The notes: generated by a model not told the origin, from the sequence alone. 64,000 bases of DNA from Colletes latitarsis (GCF_051014445.1 NC_135136.1:26306001-26370000); one strand, 5' to 3'. Numbered from the stretch's first letter, positions 14,680-30,480 are shown. Numbers and translations are program-made.

Positions 14680-15660
14680 GTGATTAAAACCCGAAAAAAC
14701 CCAGGATATGGCCAACAAGTATGCGAAGAATGCAAAATCATGAGCCAGATGCGGGCATAACCCAGACCTAACCCAGACCTAACCGGTTTTATACTCCAAA
14801 ATATTGATTGAAACCAGGTCTAATTGTCAGTTTCAGTGTGGTACCACATTACTACGTGATTCAAGCCAGAGAAAACCCAGGATCTGGCCAGCAAGAATCC
14901 GGAAAGGCAGAATCATGAGCCAGAAGCGGGCATAACCCAGACCTAACCCAGACCTTACCGGCTTTTATCCTCTAAAATATTGATCGAAACCAGGTCTAAT
15001 TGTCAGTTTCAGTATGGTACCACATTACTACGTGATTCAAGCCAGAGAAAACCCAGGATCTGGCCAACAAGAAACGGGAAAGGCAGAATCATGAGCCAGA
15101 TGCGGGCATAACCCAGACCTAACCCAGACCTAACCGGTGTTACCGACTAAAATACTGACCAAATCCAGGTTAAATTGACTGTTACTGTGTGGTACCATAT
15201 TACTACGTGATTCAAACCCGAAAAAACCCAGGATCTGGCCAACAAGTAAGCGAAGAAGGCAAAATCATGAGCCAGATGCGGGCATAACCTAGACCTTACC
15301 CAGACCTAACCGGTGTTACCGACTAAAATACTGACTGAATCCAGGTTTAGCTGACTGGTACTGTGTGGTACCACATTACTACGTGATTCAAACCCGAAAA
15401 AACCCAGGATCTGGCCAACAGGTATGCGAAGAAGGCAAAATCATGAGCCAGACGCGGGCATAACCCAGACCTAACCCAGACCTAATCTGTTATATCCTCT
15501 AAAATATTGATCGACACCAGGTTTAATTGTCTGTTTCATTGTGGTACCACTTTACTACGTGATTGAAACCAGAGAAAACCCAGGATCTGGCCAACAAGTT
15601 TGCGGAAAAGGCAAAATCATGAGCCAGATGCGGGCATAACCCAGACCTAACCCAGACCTA
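14680..15660. repeat. ~1-kb satellite segment, duplicated 2,105 bp downstream
   Basis: Matches 16,785-17,765. It shares diagnostic variants such as TTTATACTCCAAAATATTG, AACAAGAAACGGGAAAGG and CAGGTTAAATTGACTG. The offset is about twelve monomers minus 7 bp, close to the 12-monomer period seen at 30-34 kb. Confidence 0.75.
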
Positions 15661-16338
15661 ACCGGTGTTACCGACTAAAATACTGACCGAATCCAGGTTT
15701 AATTGACCGTTACTGTGTGGTACCACATTACTACGTGTATCAAACCCGGAAGTCCCCAGGATCTGAGCAACAAGTTTGCGGAGAATGCAAAATCATGAGC
15801 CAGATGCGGGCATAACCTAGACCTTACCCAGACCTAACCGGTGTTACCGACTAAAATACTGACTGAATCCAGGTTTAGCTGACTGGTACTGTGTGGTACC
15901 ACATTACTACGTGATTCAAACCCGAAAAAACCCAGGATCTGGCCAACATGTATGCGAAGAAGGCAAAATCATGAGCCAGACGCGGGCATAACCCAGACCT
16001 AACCCAGACCTAATCTGTTATATCCTCTAAAATATTGATCGACACCAGGTTTAATTGTCTGTTTCATTGTGGTACCACATTACTACGTGATTGAAACCAG
16101 AGAAAACCCAGGATCTGGCCAACAAGTTTGCGGAAAAGGCAAAATCATGAGCCAGATGCGGGCATAACCCAGACCTAACCCAGACCTAACCGGTGTTACC
16201 GACTAAAATACTGACCGAATCCAGGTTTTATTGACCGTTACTGTGTGGTACCACATTACTACGTGAATCAAACCCGGAAGTCCCCAGGATCTGAGCAACA
16301 AGTTTGCGGAGAATGCAAAATCATGAGCCAGATGCGGG
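15283..16338. repeat. Trimeric higher-order repeat, two units of 528 bp
   Basis: Two units (15,283-15,810 and 15,811-16,338), each of three 176-bp monomers, are nearly identical. Both have the variants CATAACCTAGACCTTACC, TTTAGCTGACTGG and CGACACCAGGTTTAATTG in the same order. This marks a recent three-monomer unequal exchange inside block 1. Confidence 0.75.
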
Positions 16339-16784
16339 CATAACCCAGACCTAACCGATGTTATCCCCTAAAATGTGGATCGAAACCAAGTTCAATTGAC
16401 TATTATCTATCAATGTGGTACGACATGACAACGTGATTCAAAGCCGAAAAAACGCAGGATCTGGCCAACAAGTATACGAAGAAGTCAAAATCATGAGCCA
16501 GATGCGGGCATAACCCAGACCTTACCCAGATCTTACCGGTGTTATCCTCTAAAATACTGGTCGAATCCAGGTTTAATTGACTGGTACTGTGTGGTACCAC
16601 ATTACTACGTGATTCAAACCCGAAAAAACGCAGGATCTGGCCAACAAGTATTCGAAGAAGGCAAAATCATGAGCCAGATGCGGGCATAACCCAGACCTAA
16701 CCCAGACCTAACGGGTGTTACCGACTAAAATACTGACCGAATCCAGGTTTAATTGACTGGGACTGTGTGGTACCACATTACTAC

Positions 16785-17765
16785 GTGATTAAAACCCGAA
16801 AAAACCCAGGATATGGCCGACAAGTATGCGAAGAATGCAAAATCATGAGCCAGATGCGGGCATAACCCAGACCTAACCCAGACCTAACCGGTTTTATACT
16901 CCAAAATATTGATTGAAACCAGGTCTAATTGTCAGTTTCAGTGTGGTACCACATTACTACGTGATTCAAGCCAGAGAAAACCCAGGATCTGGCCAGCAAG
17001 AATCCGGAAAGGCAGAATCATGAGCCAGAAGCGGGCATAACCCAGACCTAACCCAGACCTTACCGGTTTTTATCCTCTAAAATATTGATCGAAACCAGGT
17101 CTAATTGTCAGTTTCAGTGTGGTACCACATTACTACGTGATTCAAGCCAGAGAAAACCCAGGATCTGGCCAACAAGAAACGGGAAAGGCAGAATCATGAG
17201 CCAGATGCGGGCATAACCCAGACCTAACCCAGACCTAACCGGTGTTACCGACTAAAATACTGACCAAATCCAGGTTAAATTGACTGTTACTGTGTGGTAC
17301 CATATTACTACGTGATTCAAACCCGAAAAAACCCAGGATCTGGCCAACAAGTAAGCGAAGAAGGCAAAATTATGAGCCAGATGCGGGCATAACCTAGACC
17401 TTACCCAGACCTAACCGGTGTTACCGATTAAAATACTGACTGAATCCAGGTTTAGCTGACTGGTACTGTGTGGTACCACATTACTACGTGATTCAAACCC
17501 GAAAAAACCCAGGATCTGGCCAACAGGTATGCGAAGAAGGCAAAATCATGAGCCAGACGCGGGCATAACCCAGACCTAACCCAGACCTAATCTGTTATAT
17601 CCTCTAAAATATTGATCGACACCAGGTTTAATTGTCTGTTTCATTGTGGTACCACTTTACTACGTGATTGAAACCAGAGAAAACCCAGGATCTGGCCAAC
17701 AAGTTTGCGGAAAAGGCAAAATCATGAGCCAGATGCGGGCATAACCCAGACCTAACCCAGACCTA
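16785..17765. repeat. Second copy of the ~1-kb segment at 14,680
   Basis: Same order of variant monomers as 14,680-15,660 with a handful of substitutions. The similarity ends where this copy switches to the ACGGGTGTTACCG monomer type. Confidence 0.75.
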
Positions 17766-20700
17766 ACGGGTGTTACCGACTAAAATACTGACCGAATCCA
17801 GGTTTAATTGACTGGGACTGTGTGGTACCACATTACTACGTGATTCAAACCCGAAAAAACCCAGGATCTGACCAACAAGTATGCGAAGAAGGCAAAATCA
17901 TGAGCCAGACGCGGGCATAACCCAGACCTAACCCAGACCAAATCGGTTATATCCTCTAAAATAGTGATCGAAACCAGGTTTAGTGTACTGTTTCAGTGTG
18001 GTACCACATTACTATGTGATTAAAACCCGAAAAAACCCAGGATCTGGCCAAAAAGTATGCGAAGAATGCAAAATCATGAGCCAGATGCGGGCATAACCCA
18101 GACCTATCCCAGACCTAACCGGTGTTATCCTCTAAAATACTGATCGAATACAGGTTTAATTGACTGTTACTGTGTGGTACCACATTACTACGTGATTCAA
18201 ACCCGGAAATTCCCAGGATCTGAGCAACAAGTATGCGAAGAAGGCAGAATCATGAGCCAGATGCGGGCATATCCCAGACCTAACCCAGACCTAACCGGTT
18301 TTATCCTCTAAAATACTGATCGAATCCAGGTTTAATTGACTGTTTCAGTGTGGTACCACATTACAACGTGATTAAAACCCGAAAAAACGCAGGATCTGGC
18401 CAACAAGTATTCGAAGAAGGCAAAATCATGAGCCAGATGCGGGCATAACCCAGTCCTAACCCAGATCTTACCGGTGTTATCCTCTAAAATACTGATCGAA
18501 TCCAGTTTTAATTGATTGTTACTGTGTGGTACCACATTACTACGTGATTCAAACCCGAAAAAACCCAGGATCTGTCCAACAAGTTTGCGAAGAAGGCAGA
18601 ATCATGAGCCAGATGCGGGCATAACCCAGGCCTAACCCAGACCAAGCCGGTGTTATCCTCTAAAATACTGATCGAATCCAGGTTTAATTGACTGTTTCAG
18701 TGTGGTACCACATTACAACGTGATTAAAACCCGAAAAAACGCAGGATCTGGCCAACAAGTATTCGAAGAAGGTAAAATCATGAGCCAGATGCGGGCATAA
18801 CCCAGCCCTAACCCAGATCTTACCGGTGTTATCCTCTAAAATACTGATCGAATCCAGGTTTAATTGATTGTTACTGTGTGGTACCACATTACTACGTGAT
18901 TCAAACCAGAGAAAACACAGGATCTGGCCAACGAGCATGCGGAAAAGCAAAACCATGAGCCAGATGCGGGCATAACCCAGACCTAACCCAGACCTAACGG
19001 GTGTTACCGACTAAAATACTGACCGAATCCAGGTTTAATAGACTGGGACTGTGTGGTACCACATTACTACGCGATTCAAACCCGAAAAAACCCAGGATCT
19101 GACCAACAAGTATGCGAAGAAGGCAAAATCATGAGCCAGACGCGGGCATAACCCAGACCTAACCCAGACCAAATCGGTTATATCCTCTAAAATAGTGATC
19201 GAAACCAGGTTTAGTGTACTGTTTCAGTGTGGTACCACATTACTACGTGATTAAAACCCGAAAAAACCCAGGATCTGGCCAAAAAGTATGCGAAGAATGC
19301 AAAATCATGAGCCAGATGCGGGCATAACCCAGACCTATCCCAGACCTAACCGGTGTTTTCCTCTAAAATACTGATCGAATCCAGGTTTAATTGGCTGCTA
19401 CTGTGTAGTACCACATTACTACGTGATTAAAACCCGAAAAAACCCAGGATATGGCCAACAAGTATGCGAAGAATGCAAAATCATAAGCCAGATGCGGGCA
19501 TAACCCAGACCTAACCCCGACCTAATCGGTTTTATCCTCTAAAATATTGATCGAAACCAGGTTTGATTGTCTGTTTCAGTGTGGTCCCACATTACTACGC
19601 GATTCAAACCCGGAAATTCCCAGGATCTGAGCAACAAGTATGCGAAGAAGGCAGAATCATGAACCAGATGCGGGCATATCCCAGACCTAACCCAGACCTA
19701 ACCGATTTTATCCTCTAAAATACTGACCGAATCCAGGTTTAATTGATTGTTACTGTGTGGTACCACATTACTACGTGATTCAAACCAGAGAAAACACAGG
19801 ATCTGGCCAACGAGCATGCGGAAAAAGCAAAACCATGAGCCAGATGCGGGCATAACCCAGACCTAACCCAGATCTAACGGGTGTTACCGACTAAAATACT
19901 GACCGAATCCAGGTTTAATTGACTGGGACTGTGTGGTACCACATTACTACGTGATTCAAACCCGAAAAAACCCAGGATCTGACCAACAAGTATGCGAAGA
20001 AGGCAAAATCATGAGCCAGACGCGGGCATAACCCAAGACCTAACCCAGACCTAATCGGTTATATCCTCTAAAATAGTGATCGAAACCAGGTTTAGTGTAC
20101 TGTTTAAGTGTGGTACCACATTACTACGTGATTAAAACCCGAAAAAACCCAGGATCTGGCCAAAAAGTATGCGAAGAATGCAAAATCATGAGCCAGATGC
20201 GGGCATAACCCAGACCTATCCCAGACCTGACCGGTGTTATCCTCTAAAATACTGATCGAATCCAGGTTTAATTGGCTGTTACTGTGTAGTACCACATTAC
20301 TACGTGATTAAAACCCGAAAAAACCCTGGATATGGCCAACAAGTATGCGAAGAATGCAAAATCATGAGCCAGATGCGGGCATAACCCAGACCTAACCCCG
20401 ACCTAATCGGTTTTATCCTCTAAAATATTGATCGAAACCAGGTTTAATTGTGTGTTTCATTGTAGTACCACATTACTACGTGATTGAAACCAGAGAAAAC
20501 CCAGGATCTGGCCAACAAGTTTGCGGAAAAGGCAAAATCATGAGCCAGATGCGGGCATAACCCAGACCTAACCCAGACCTAACCGGTGTTACCGACTGAA
20601 ATACTGACCCAATCCAGGTTTAATTGACCGTTACTGTGTGGTACCACATTACAACGTGAATCAAACCCGGAAGTCCCCAGGATCTGAGCAACAAGTTTGC

Positions 20701-23700
20701 GGAGAATGCAAAATCATGAGCCAGATGCGGGCATAACCCAGACCTAACCGATGTTATCCCCTAAAATGTGGATCGAAACCAGGTTCAATTGACTATTATC
20801 TTTCAATGTGGTACGACATTACAACCAGATTCAAACCCGAAAAAACGCAGGATCTGGCCAACAAGTATTCGGAGAAGTCAAAATCATGAGCCAGATGCGG
20901 GCATAACCCAGACCTTACCCAGATCTTACCGGTGTTATCCTCTAAAATACTGATCGAATCCAGGTTTAATTGATTGCTACTGTGTGACACCTCATTACTA
21001 CGTGATTCAAACCAGAGAAAACCCAGGATCTGGCCAACGAGCATGCGGAAAAAGCAAAACCATGAGCCACATGCGGGCATAACCCAGACCTAATCCTGTC
21101 CTAACGGGTGTTACCGACTAAAATACTGACCGAATCCAGGTTTAATTGATTGTTACTGTGTGGTACCACATTACTACGTGATTCAAACCAGTGAAAACCC
21201 AGGATCTGGCCAACGAGCATGCGGAAAAAGCAAAACCATGAGCCAGATGCGGGCATAACCCAGAGCTAACCCAGACCTTACTGGTGTTACCGACTAAAAT
21301 ACTGACCGAATCCAAGTTTAATGTACTGTTTCAGTGTGGTACTACATTACTACGTGATTAAAACCCGAATAAACCCAGGATATGGCCAACAAGTATGCGA
21401 AGAATGCAAAATCATGAGCCAGTTGCGGGCATAACCCAGACCTAACCCCGACCTAATCGGTTTTATCCTCTAAAATATTGATCGAAAACAGGTTTAATTG
21501 TCTGTTTCAGTGTGGTTCCACATTACTACGTGATTCAAACCCTGAAAAACCCAGCATCTGGCCAACAAGTATGCGAAGAAGGCAAAATCATGAGCCAGAT
21601 GCGGGCATAACCCAGACCTAATCCTGGCCTAACCTGTGTTATCCTCTAAAATATTGATCGAAACCAAGTCTAATGGACTGTTTCAGTGTGGTACTATAAC
21701 TACTACGTGATTCAAACCCGAAAAAACCCAGGATCTGACCAACAAGTATGCGAAGAATGCAAAATCATGAGCCAGATGCGGGCATAACTCAGACCTAACC
21801 CAGACCTAACCGGTGTTATCCTCTAAAATACTGGTCGAATCCAGGTTTAATTGACAGTTACTGTGTGGTACCACATTACTACGTGATTCAAACCCGGAAA
21901 TTCCCAGGATCTGAACAACAAGTATGCGAAGAAGGCAGAATCATGAGCCAGATGCGGGCATATCCCAGACCTTACCCAGATCTTACCGGTGTTATCCTCT
22001 AAAATACTGATCGAATCCAGGTTTAATTGATTGTTACTGTGTGATACCACATTACTACGTGATTCAAACCAGAGAAAACCCAGGATCTGGCCAACGAGCA
22101 TGCGGAAAAAGCAAAATCATGAGCCACATGCGGGCATAACCCACACCTAACCCAGACCTAACGGGTGTTACCGACTAAAATACTGACCGAATCCATGTTT
22201 AATTGACTGGTACTGTGTGGCACCACATTACTACGTGATTCAAACCCGAAAAAACGCAGGATCTGGCCAACAAGTATTCGTAGAAGGCAAAATCATGAGC
22301 CAGATGCGGGCATAACCCAGACCTAACCCAGATCTTACCGGTGTTATCCTCTAAAATACTGATCGAATCGAGGTTTAATTGATTGTTACTGTGTGATACC
22401 ACATTACTACGTGATTCAAGCCAGAGAAAACCCAGGATCTGGCCAACGAGCATGCGGAAAAAGCAAAACCATGAGTCAGATGCGGGCATAACCCAGACCT
22501 AACCCAGACCTAACCGGTTTTATACTCCAAAATATTGATTGAAACCAGGTCTAATTGTCAGTTTCAGTGTGGTACCACATTACTACGTGATTCAAGCCAC
22601 AGAAAACCCAGGATCTGGCCAGCAAGAATCCGGAAAGGCAGAATCATGAGCCAGATGCGGGCATAACCCAGACCTAACCCAGACCTAACCGGTTGTATCC
22701 TCTAAAATGTGGATCGAAGCCAGGATTAATTGACTGTTTCAATGCGGTACCACATTACTGCGTTATTCAAACCCGAAAAAACCCAGGATCTGGCCAACAA
22801 GTATGCGAAGAAGGCAAAATCATGAGGCAGATGCGGGCATAACCCAGACCTAACCCAGATCTTGCCGGTGTTATCCTCTAAAATACTGATCGAATCCAGG
22901 TTTAATTGATTGTTACTGTGTGGTACCACATTACTACGTGATTCAAGCCAGAGAAAACCCAGGATCTGGCCAACAAGAATCCGGAAAGGCAGAATCATGA
23001 GCCAGATGCGGGCATAACCCAGACCTAACCCAGACCTAACCGGTGTTACCGACTAAAATACTGACCGAATCCAGGTTTAATTGACTGTTACTGTGTGGTA
23101 CCACATTACTACGTGAATCAAACCCGGAAATCCCCGGGATCTGAGCAACAAGTATGCGAAGAAGGCAGAATCATGAGCCAGATGCGGGCATAACCCAGAC
23201 CTAACCCAGCTGTAACCGGTGTTACCGACTAAAATACTGACCGAATCCAGGTTTAATTGACTGTTCCAATGTGGTACCACATTACTACGTGATTCAAACC
23301 CGAAAAAACCCAGGATCTGGCCAACAAGTTTGCGAAGAAGGCAAAAACATTATCCAGATGCGGGCATAACCCAGACCTTACCCACTCCTAACCGGTTGTA
23401 TCCTCTAAAATGTGGATCGAAGCCAGGATTAATTGACTGCTTCAATGTGGTACCACATTACTGCGTTATTCAAACCCGAAAAAACACAGGATCTGGCCAA
23501 CAAGTATGCGAAGAAGGCAAAATCATGAGCCAGATGCGGGCATAACCCACACCTATCCCAGATCTTGCCGGTGTTATCCTCTAAAATACTGCTCGAATCC
23601 AGGTTTAATTGATTGTTACTGTGTGGTACCACATTACGACGTGATTCAAACCCAAAAAAACGCAGGATCTGGCCAGCAAGTATGCGAAGAAGGCAAAATC

Positions 23701-26700
23701 ATGAGCCAGACGCGGGCATAAACCAGACCTATCCCCGACCTAACCCGTTTTATCCTCTAAAATATTGATCGAAACCAGGTTTAATTGCCTGTTTCAGTGT
23801 CGTACCACATTATTATGAGATACAAACCGGAGAGAACCAAGCTTCTGGCCAACAAGAATGCGGAAAAGACAAAATCATGAGCCAGATGCCGGCATATCCC
23901 AGACCTAACCCAGACCTAACCGGTTTTATCCTCTAAAATATTGATCTAATCCTGGTTTAATTGAATGTTACTGTGTGGTACCACATTACTACGTGATTCG
24001 AACCCGAAAAAACCCAGGATCTGGCCAACAAGTATGCGGAGAAGGCAGAATCATGAGCCAGATGCGGGCATATCCCAGACCTAACCCAGACCAAACCGGT
24101 TTTATCCTCTAAAATATTGATCGAAACCAGGTATAATTGACTGTTTCGATGTGGTACCACATTACTACGTGATTCAAATCCGAAAAAACCCAGGATCTGG
24201 CAAAAAGTATGCGGAGAAGTCAAAATCATTGGCCAGATGTGGGCATAACCCAGACCTAACCTATACCTAACCGGTGCTACGGGCTAAAATACTGACCGAA
24301 TCCAGGTCTAATTGACTGCTACTGTGTGGTACCACATTACTACGTGATTCAAACCAGAGAAAACCGAGGATCTGGCCAACACGAATGCGAAAAGGCAAAA
24401 TAATGAGCCAGATGGGGGCATAACCCAGACATAACCCAGACCTAAACGGTGTTATCCTCTAAAATATTGATCGAAACCAGGTTTAATTGTCTGTTTCATT
24501 GTGGTACCACATTACTACGTGATTGAAACCAGAGAAAACCAAGGATCCGGCCAACAAGAATGCGGAAAAGGCAATATCATGAGTCAGATGCGGACATTAC
24601 CCAGACCTAACCCAGACCTAACCGGTGTTACCGACTAAAATACTTACCGAATCCAGGTTTAATTGACTGCTACTGTGTGGTACCACATTACTACGTGATT
24701 CAAACCCGGAAATTCCCAGGATCTGAGCAACAAGGATGCGAAGAAGGCAGAATCATGAGGCAGATGCGGGCATAACCCAGACCTAACCCAGACCTAACCG
24801 GTGTTATCCTCTAAAAAACTGATCGAATCCAGGTTTAGTTGACTGTTACTGTGTGGTACCACATTACTACGTGATTCAAACCCGAAAAAACCCAGGATAT
24901 GACCAACAATTATGCGAAGAATGCAAAATCATGAGCCAGATGCGGGCATAACTCAGACCTAACCCAGACCTAACCGGTGCTACGGGCTAAAATACTGACC
25001 GAATCCAGGTTTAATTGACCGCTACTGTGTGGTACCACATTACTACGTGATTCAAACCCGAAAAAACCCAGGATCTGGCCAACAAGTATGCGAAGAATGC
25101 AAAATCATGAGCCAGTTGCGGGCATAGCCCAGACCTAACCCAGCCCTAATCGGTTTTATCCTCTAAAGTATTGATCGATACCAAGTTTAATGGACCGTTT
25201 CAGTGTGGTACCATAATTACTACGTGATTCAAACCCGAAAAAACCCTGGATCTGACCAACATGTATGCGAAAAATGCAAAATCATGAGCCAGATGCGGGC
25301 ATAACCCAGACCTATCCCAGACCTAAACGGTCTTATACTCTAAATTATTGATTGAAACCAGGTCTAATTTTTAGTTTCAGTGTGGTACCACATTACTACG
25401 TGATTCAAGCCAGAGAAAACCCAGGATCTGGCCAACAAGTATGCGAAGAAGGCAAAATCATGAGCCAGATGCGGGCATAACACAGACCTAACCCAGACCT
25501 AACCGGTGTTACCGACTAAAATACTGACGGAATCCAGGTTTAACTGACTGTTACTGTGTGGTACCACATTACTACGTGATTCAAACCCGGAAATTCCCAG
25601 GAACTGAGCAACAAGTATGCGAAGAAGGGAGAATCATGAGCCAGATGCGGGCATAACCCAGACCTAACCCAGACCTAACCGGTCTTATCCTCTAAAATAC
25701 TGATCGAATCCAGGTTTAATTGATTGTTACTGTGTGGTACCACATTACTACGTGATTCAAACCAGAGAAAACCCAGGATCTGGCCAACGTTCATGCGCAA
25801 AAAGCAAAACCATGAGCCAGATGCAGGCATAACCCAGAACTAACCCAGACCTAACGGGTGTTACCGACTAAAATTCGGACCGAATCCAAGTTTAATGTAC
25901 TGTTTCAGTGTGGTACCTCATTACTACGTGATTCAAACTCTAAAAAACCCAGCATCTGGCCAGCAAGTATACGAAGAAGGCAAAATCATGAGCCAGATGC
26001 GGGCATAACACAGACCTAATCCAGGCCTAACCGGTGTTATCCTCTAAAATATTGGTCGACACCAAGTTTAATGGACTGTTTCAGTGTGGTACCAAAATTA
26101 CTTCGTGATTGAAACCAGAAGAAACCCAGGATCTGGCCAACAAGTATGGGAAGAATGCAAAATCATGAGCCAGACGCGGGCATAAACCAGACCGAACCCA
26201 GACCTAACCCTTTTTATCCTCTAAAATATTGATCGAAACCAGGTTTAATTGCCTGTTTCAGTGTCGAACCACATTACTACGTGATACAATCCGGAGAAAA
26301 CCCAGGATCTGGCGAACGAGCATGCGGAAAAAGCAAAACCATGAGCCAGATGCGGGCATAACCCAGAACTAACCCAGACCTAACGGGTGTTATCGTCTAA
26401 AATATTGATCGAAACCAAGTTTAATGGACTGTTTCAGTGTGGTATCATAATTACTACGTGATTCAAACCCGAAAAAACCCAGGATCTGACCAACAAGTAT
26501 GCGAAGAATGCAAAATCATGAGCCAGATGCGGGCATAACTCAGACCTAACGCAGACCTAACCGGTGTTATCCTCTAAAATATTGACCGAAACCAGGTTTA
26601 ATTGTCTGTTTCATTGTGGTACCACATTACTACGTGATTGAAACCAGAGAAAACCAAGGATCCGGTCAACAAGAATGCGGAAAAGGCAAAATCATGAGTC

Positions 26701-29700
26701 AGATGCGGGCATATCCCAGACCTAACCGATGTTATCCTCTAAAATGTGGATCGAAACCAGGTTCAATTGACTATTATCTTTCAATGTGGTACGACATTAC
26801 AACGTGATTCAAACCCGAAAACACGCAGGATCTGGCCAACTGGTATGCGAAGAAGGCAAAATCATGAGCCAGATGCGGGCATAACCAAGACCAAACCCAG
26901 ACCTAACAGGTGTTATCCTCTAAAATATTGATCGAATCCAGGTTTAATTGATTGTTACTGTGTGGTACCACATTACTACGTAATTCAAACCAGAGAAAAC
27001 CCAGGATCTGGCCAACGAGCATGCGGAAAAAGCAAAACCATGAGCCAGATGCGGGCATAACCTAGACCTAACCCAGACCTAACGGGTGTTACCGACTAAA
27101 ATACTGACCGAATCCAGGTTTAATTGACTGTTTCAATATGGTACCACATTACTACGTGATTCAAACCAGAGAAAACCAAGGATCTGGCCAACAAGTATGC
27201 GAAGAATGCAAAATCATGAGCCAGATGCGGGCATAACCCAGACGTAACCCAGACCTAACCGGTGTTATCCTCTATAATGTGGATCGAAACCAGGATTAAT
27301 TGACTGTTACTGTGTGGTACACCATTTCTACGTGATTCAAACCCGAAAAAACCCAGGATCTGGCCAACAGGTATGATAAGAATGCAAAATCATGAGCCAG
27401 ATGCGGGCATCACCGAGACCTAACCCAGACCTAACCGGTTTTATCCTCTAAAATATTGATGGAAACCAGGTTTAATTGTCTGTTTCAGTGTGGTACCACA
27501 TTACTACGTGATTCAAACTAGAGAAAACCAAGGATCTGGCAAACAAGAATGCGGAAATGGCAAAATCATGGTCCAGATGCGGGCATAACCCAGACCTAGC
27601 CAGTGTTATCCTTTAAAATGTGGATCGTAACCCGGTTTAATTGACTGTTTCATTGTGGTACCACATTACTACGTGATTCAAACCCGAAAAAACCCAGGAT
27701 CTGGCCAACAAGTTGGCGAATAAAGCAAAATCATGAGCCAGATGCGGGCATAACCCAGACCTAACCCAGACATAACCGGTGTTATCCTCTAAAATATGGA
27801 TCGAAACCAAGTTTAACGGACTGTTTCAGTGTGGTACCACATTACTACGTGATTAAAACCCGAAAAAATCCCAGAATCTGGCCAATAAGTATGCGAAGAA
27901 TGCAAAATCATGAGCCAGTTGCGGGCATAACCCAGACCTAACCCAGACCTAATTGGTTTTATCCTCTAAAATATTGATCGAAACCAGGTTTATTTGTCTG
28001 TGTCAGTGTGGTTCCACATTATTACGTGATTCAAACCATAAAACACCCAGGATCTGGCCAACAAGCTTGCGAAGAAAGCAAAATCGTGAGCCAGATGTGT
28101 TATCCTCTAAAATATTGATCGAAACCAGGTTTAATTGTCTGTTTCATTGTGGTACCACATTACTACGTGATTGAAACCAGAGAAAACCAAGGATCCGGTC
28201 AACAAGAATGCGGAAAAGGCAAAATCATGAGTCAGATGCGGGCATATCCCAGACCTAACCGATGTTATCCTCTAAAATGTGGATCGAAACCAGGTTCAAT
28301 TGACTATTATCTTTCAATGTGGTACGACATTACAACGTGATTCAAACCCGAAAACACGCAGGATCTGGCCCACTGGTATGCGAAGAAGGCAAAATCATGG
28401 GCCAGATGCGGGCATAACCAAGACCTAACCCAGACCTAACAGGTTTTATCCTCTAAAATATTGATCGAATCCAGGTTTAATTGATTGTTACTGTGTGGTA
28501 CCACATTACTACGTAATTCAAACCAGAGAAAACCCAGGATCTGGCCAACGAGCATGCGGAAAAAGCAAAACCATGAGCCAGATGCGGGCATAACCTAGAC
28601 CTAACCCAGACCTAACGGGTGTTACCGACTAAAATATTGACCGAATCCAGGTTTAATTGACTGTTTCAATATGGTACCACATTACTACGTGATTCAAACC
28701 CGGAAATCCCTAGGATCTGAGCAACAAGTTTGCGGAGAATGCAAAATCATGAGCCAGATGCGGGCATAACCCAGACCTAACCGATGTTATCCTCTATAAT
28801 GTGGATCGAAACCAGGTTCAATTGACTATCATCTTTCAATGTGGTACGACATTACAACGTGATCCTAACCCGAAAAAACGCAGGATCTGGCCAACAAGTA
28901 TTCGAAGATGGCAAAATCATGAGCCAGATGCGGGCATAACCCAGACATTACCCAGATCTTACCGGTGTTACCCTCTAAAATTCTGATCGAATCCAGGTTT
29001 AATAGATTGTTACTGTGTCGTACCACATTACTACGTGATACAAACCAGAGAAAACCCAGGATCTGGCCAACCAGCATGCGGATAAAGCAAAACCATGAGC
29101 CAGATGCGGGCATAACCTAGACCTAACCCAGACCTAACCGGTTTTATCCTCTCAAATATTGATCGAAACCAGGTTTAATTGTCTGTTTCATTGTGGTACC
29201 ACATTACTACGTCATTGAAACCAGAGAAAACCCAGGATCCGGTCAACAAGAATGCGGAAAAGGCAATATCATGAGTCAGATACGGGCATAACCCAGATAT
29301 AACCCAGACCTAACCGGTCTTATCCTCTAAAATATTGATTGAAACCAGGTCTAATTGTCAGTTTCAGTGTGGTACCACATTACTACGTGATTCAAGCCAG
29401 AGAAAACCCAGGATCTGGCCAGCAAGAATCCGGAAAGGCAGAGTCATGGGCCAGATGCGGGCATAACCCAGACCTAACCCAGACCTTACCGGTTTTTATC
29501 CTCTAAAATATAAATCGAAACCAGGTTTAATTGTTTGTTTCAGTGTGGCTCCACATTACTACGTGACACAAACCGGAGAAAACCCAGGATCTGGCCAACA
29601 AGAATCCGGAAAGGCAGAATCATGAGCCAGATGCGTGCATAACCCAGACCTAACCTAGACCTAACCGGTGTTATCCTCTAAAATATTGATCGAAACCAAG

Positions 29701-30480
29701 TTTAACGGACTGTTTCTTTGTGGTACCACATTACTACGTGATTCAAGCCAGAGAAAACCCAGGATCTGGCCAGCAAGAATCCGGAAAGGCAGAGTCATGG
29801 GCCAGATGCGGGCATAACCCAGACCTAACCCAGACCTTACCGGTTTTTATCCTCTAAAATATAAATCGAAACCAGGTTTAATTGTTTGTTTCAGTGTGGC
29901 TCCACATTACTACGTGACACAAACCGGAGAAAACCCAGGATCTGGCCAACAAGAATCCGGAAAGGCAGAATCATGAGCCAGATGCGTGCATAACCCAGAC
30001 CTAACCCAGACCTAACCGGTGTTATCCTCTAAAATATTGATCGAAACCAAGTCTAATGGACTATTTCAGTGTGGTACCACATTGCTACGTGATTCAAACC
30101 AGAGAAAACCCAGGATCTGGCCAACGAGAATGCGGAAATGGCAAAACCATGAGCCAGATGCGGGCATAACCCAGACCTAACCCAGACCTAACCGGTGTTA
30201 TCCTCTAAAATATTGATCGAAACCAAGTTTAACGGACTGTTTCTTTGTGGTACCACATTACTACGTGATTCAAACCAGAGAAAACCCAGGATCTGGCCAA
30301 CGAGAATGCGGAAATGGCAAAACCATGAGCCAGATGCGGGCATAACCCAGACCTAACCCAGACCTAACCGGTGTTATCCTCTAAAATATTGATCGAAACC
30401 AAGTTTAACGGACTGTTTCTTTGTGGTACCACATTACTACGTGATTCAAACCAGAGAAAACCCAGGATCTGGCCAGCGAG

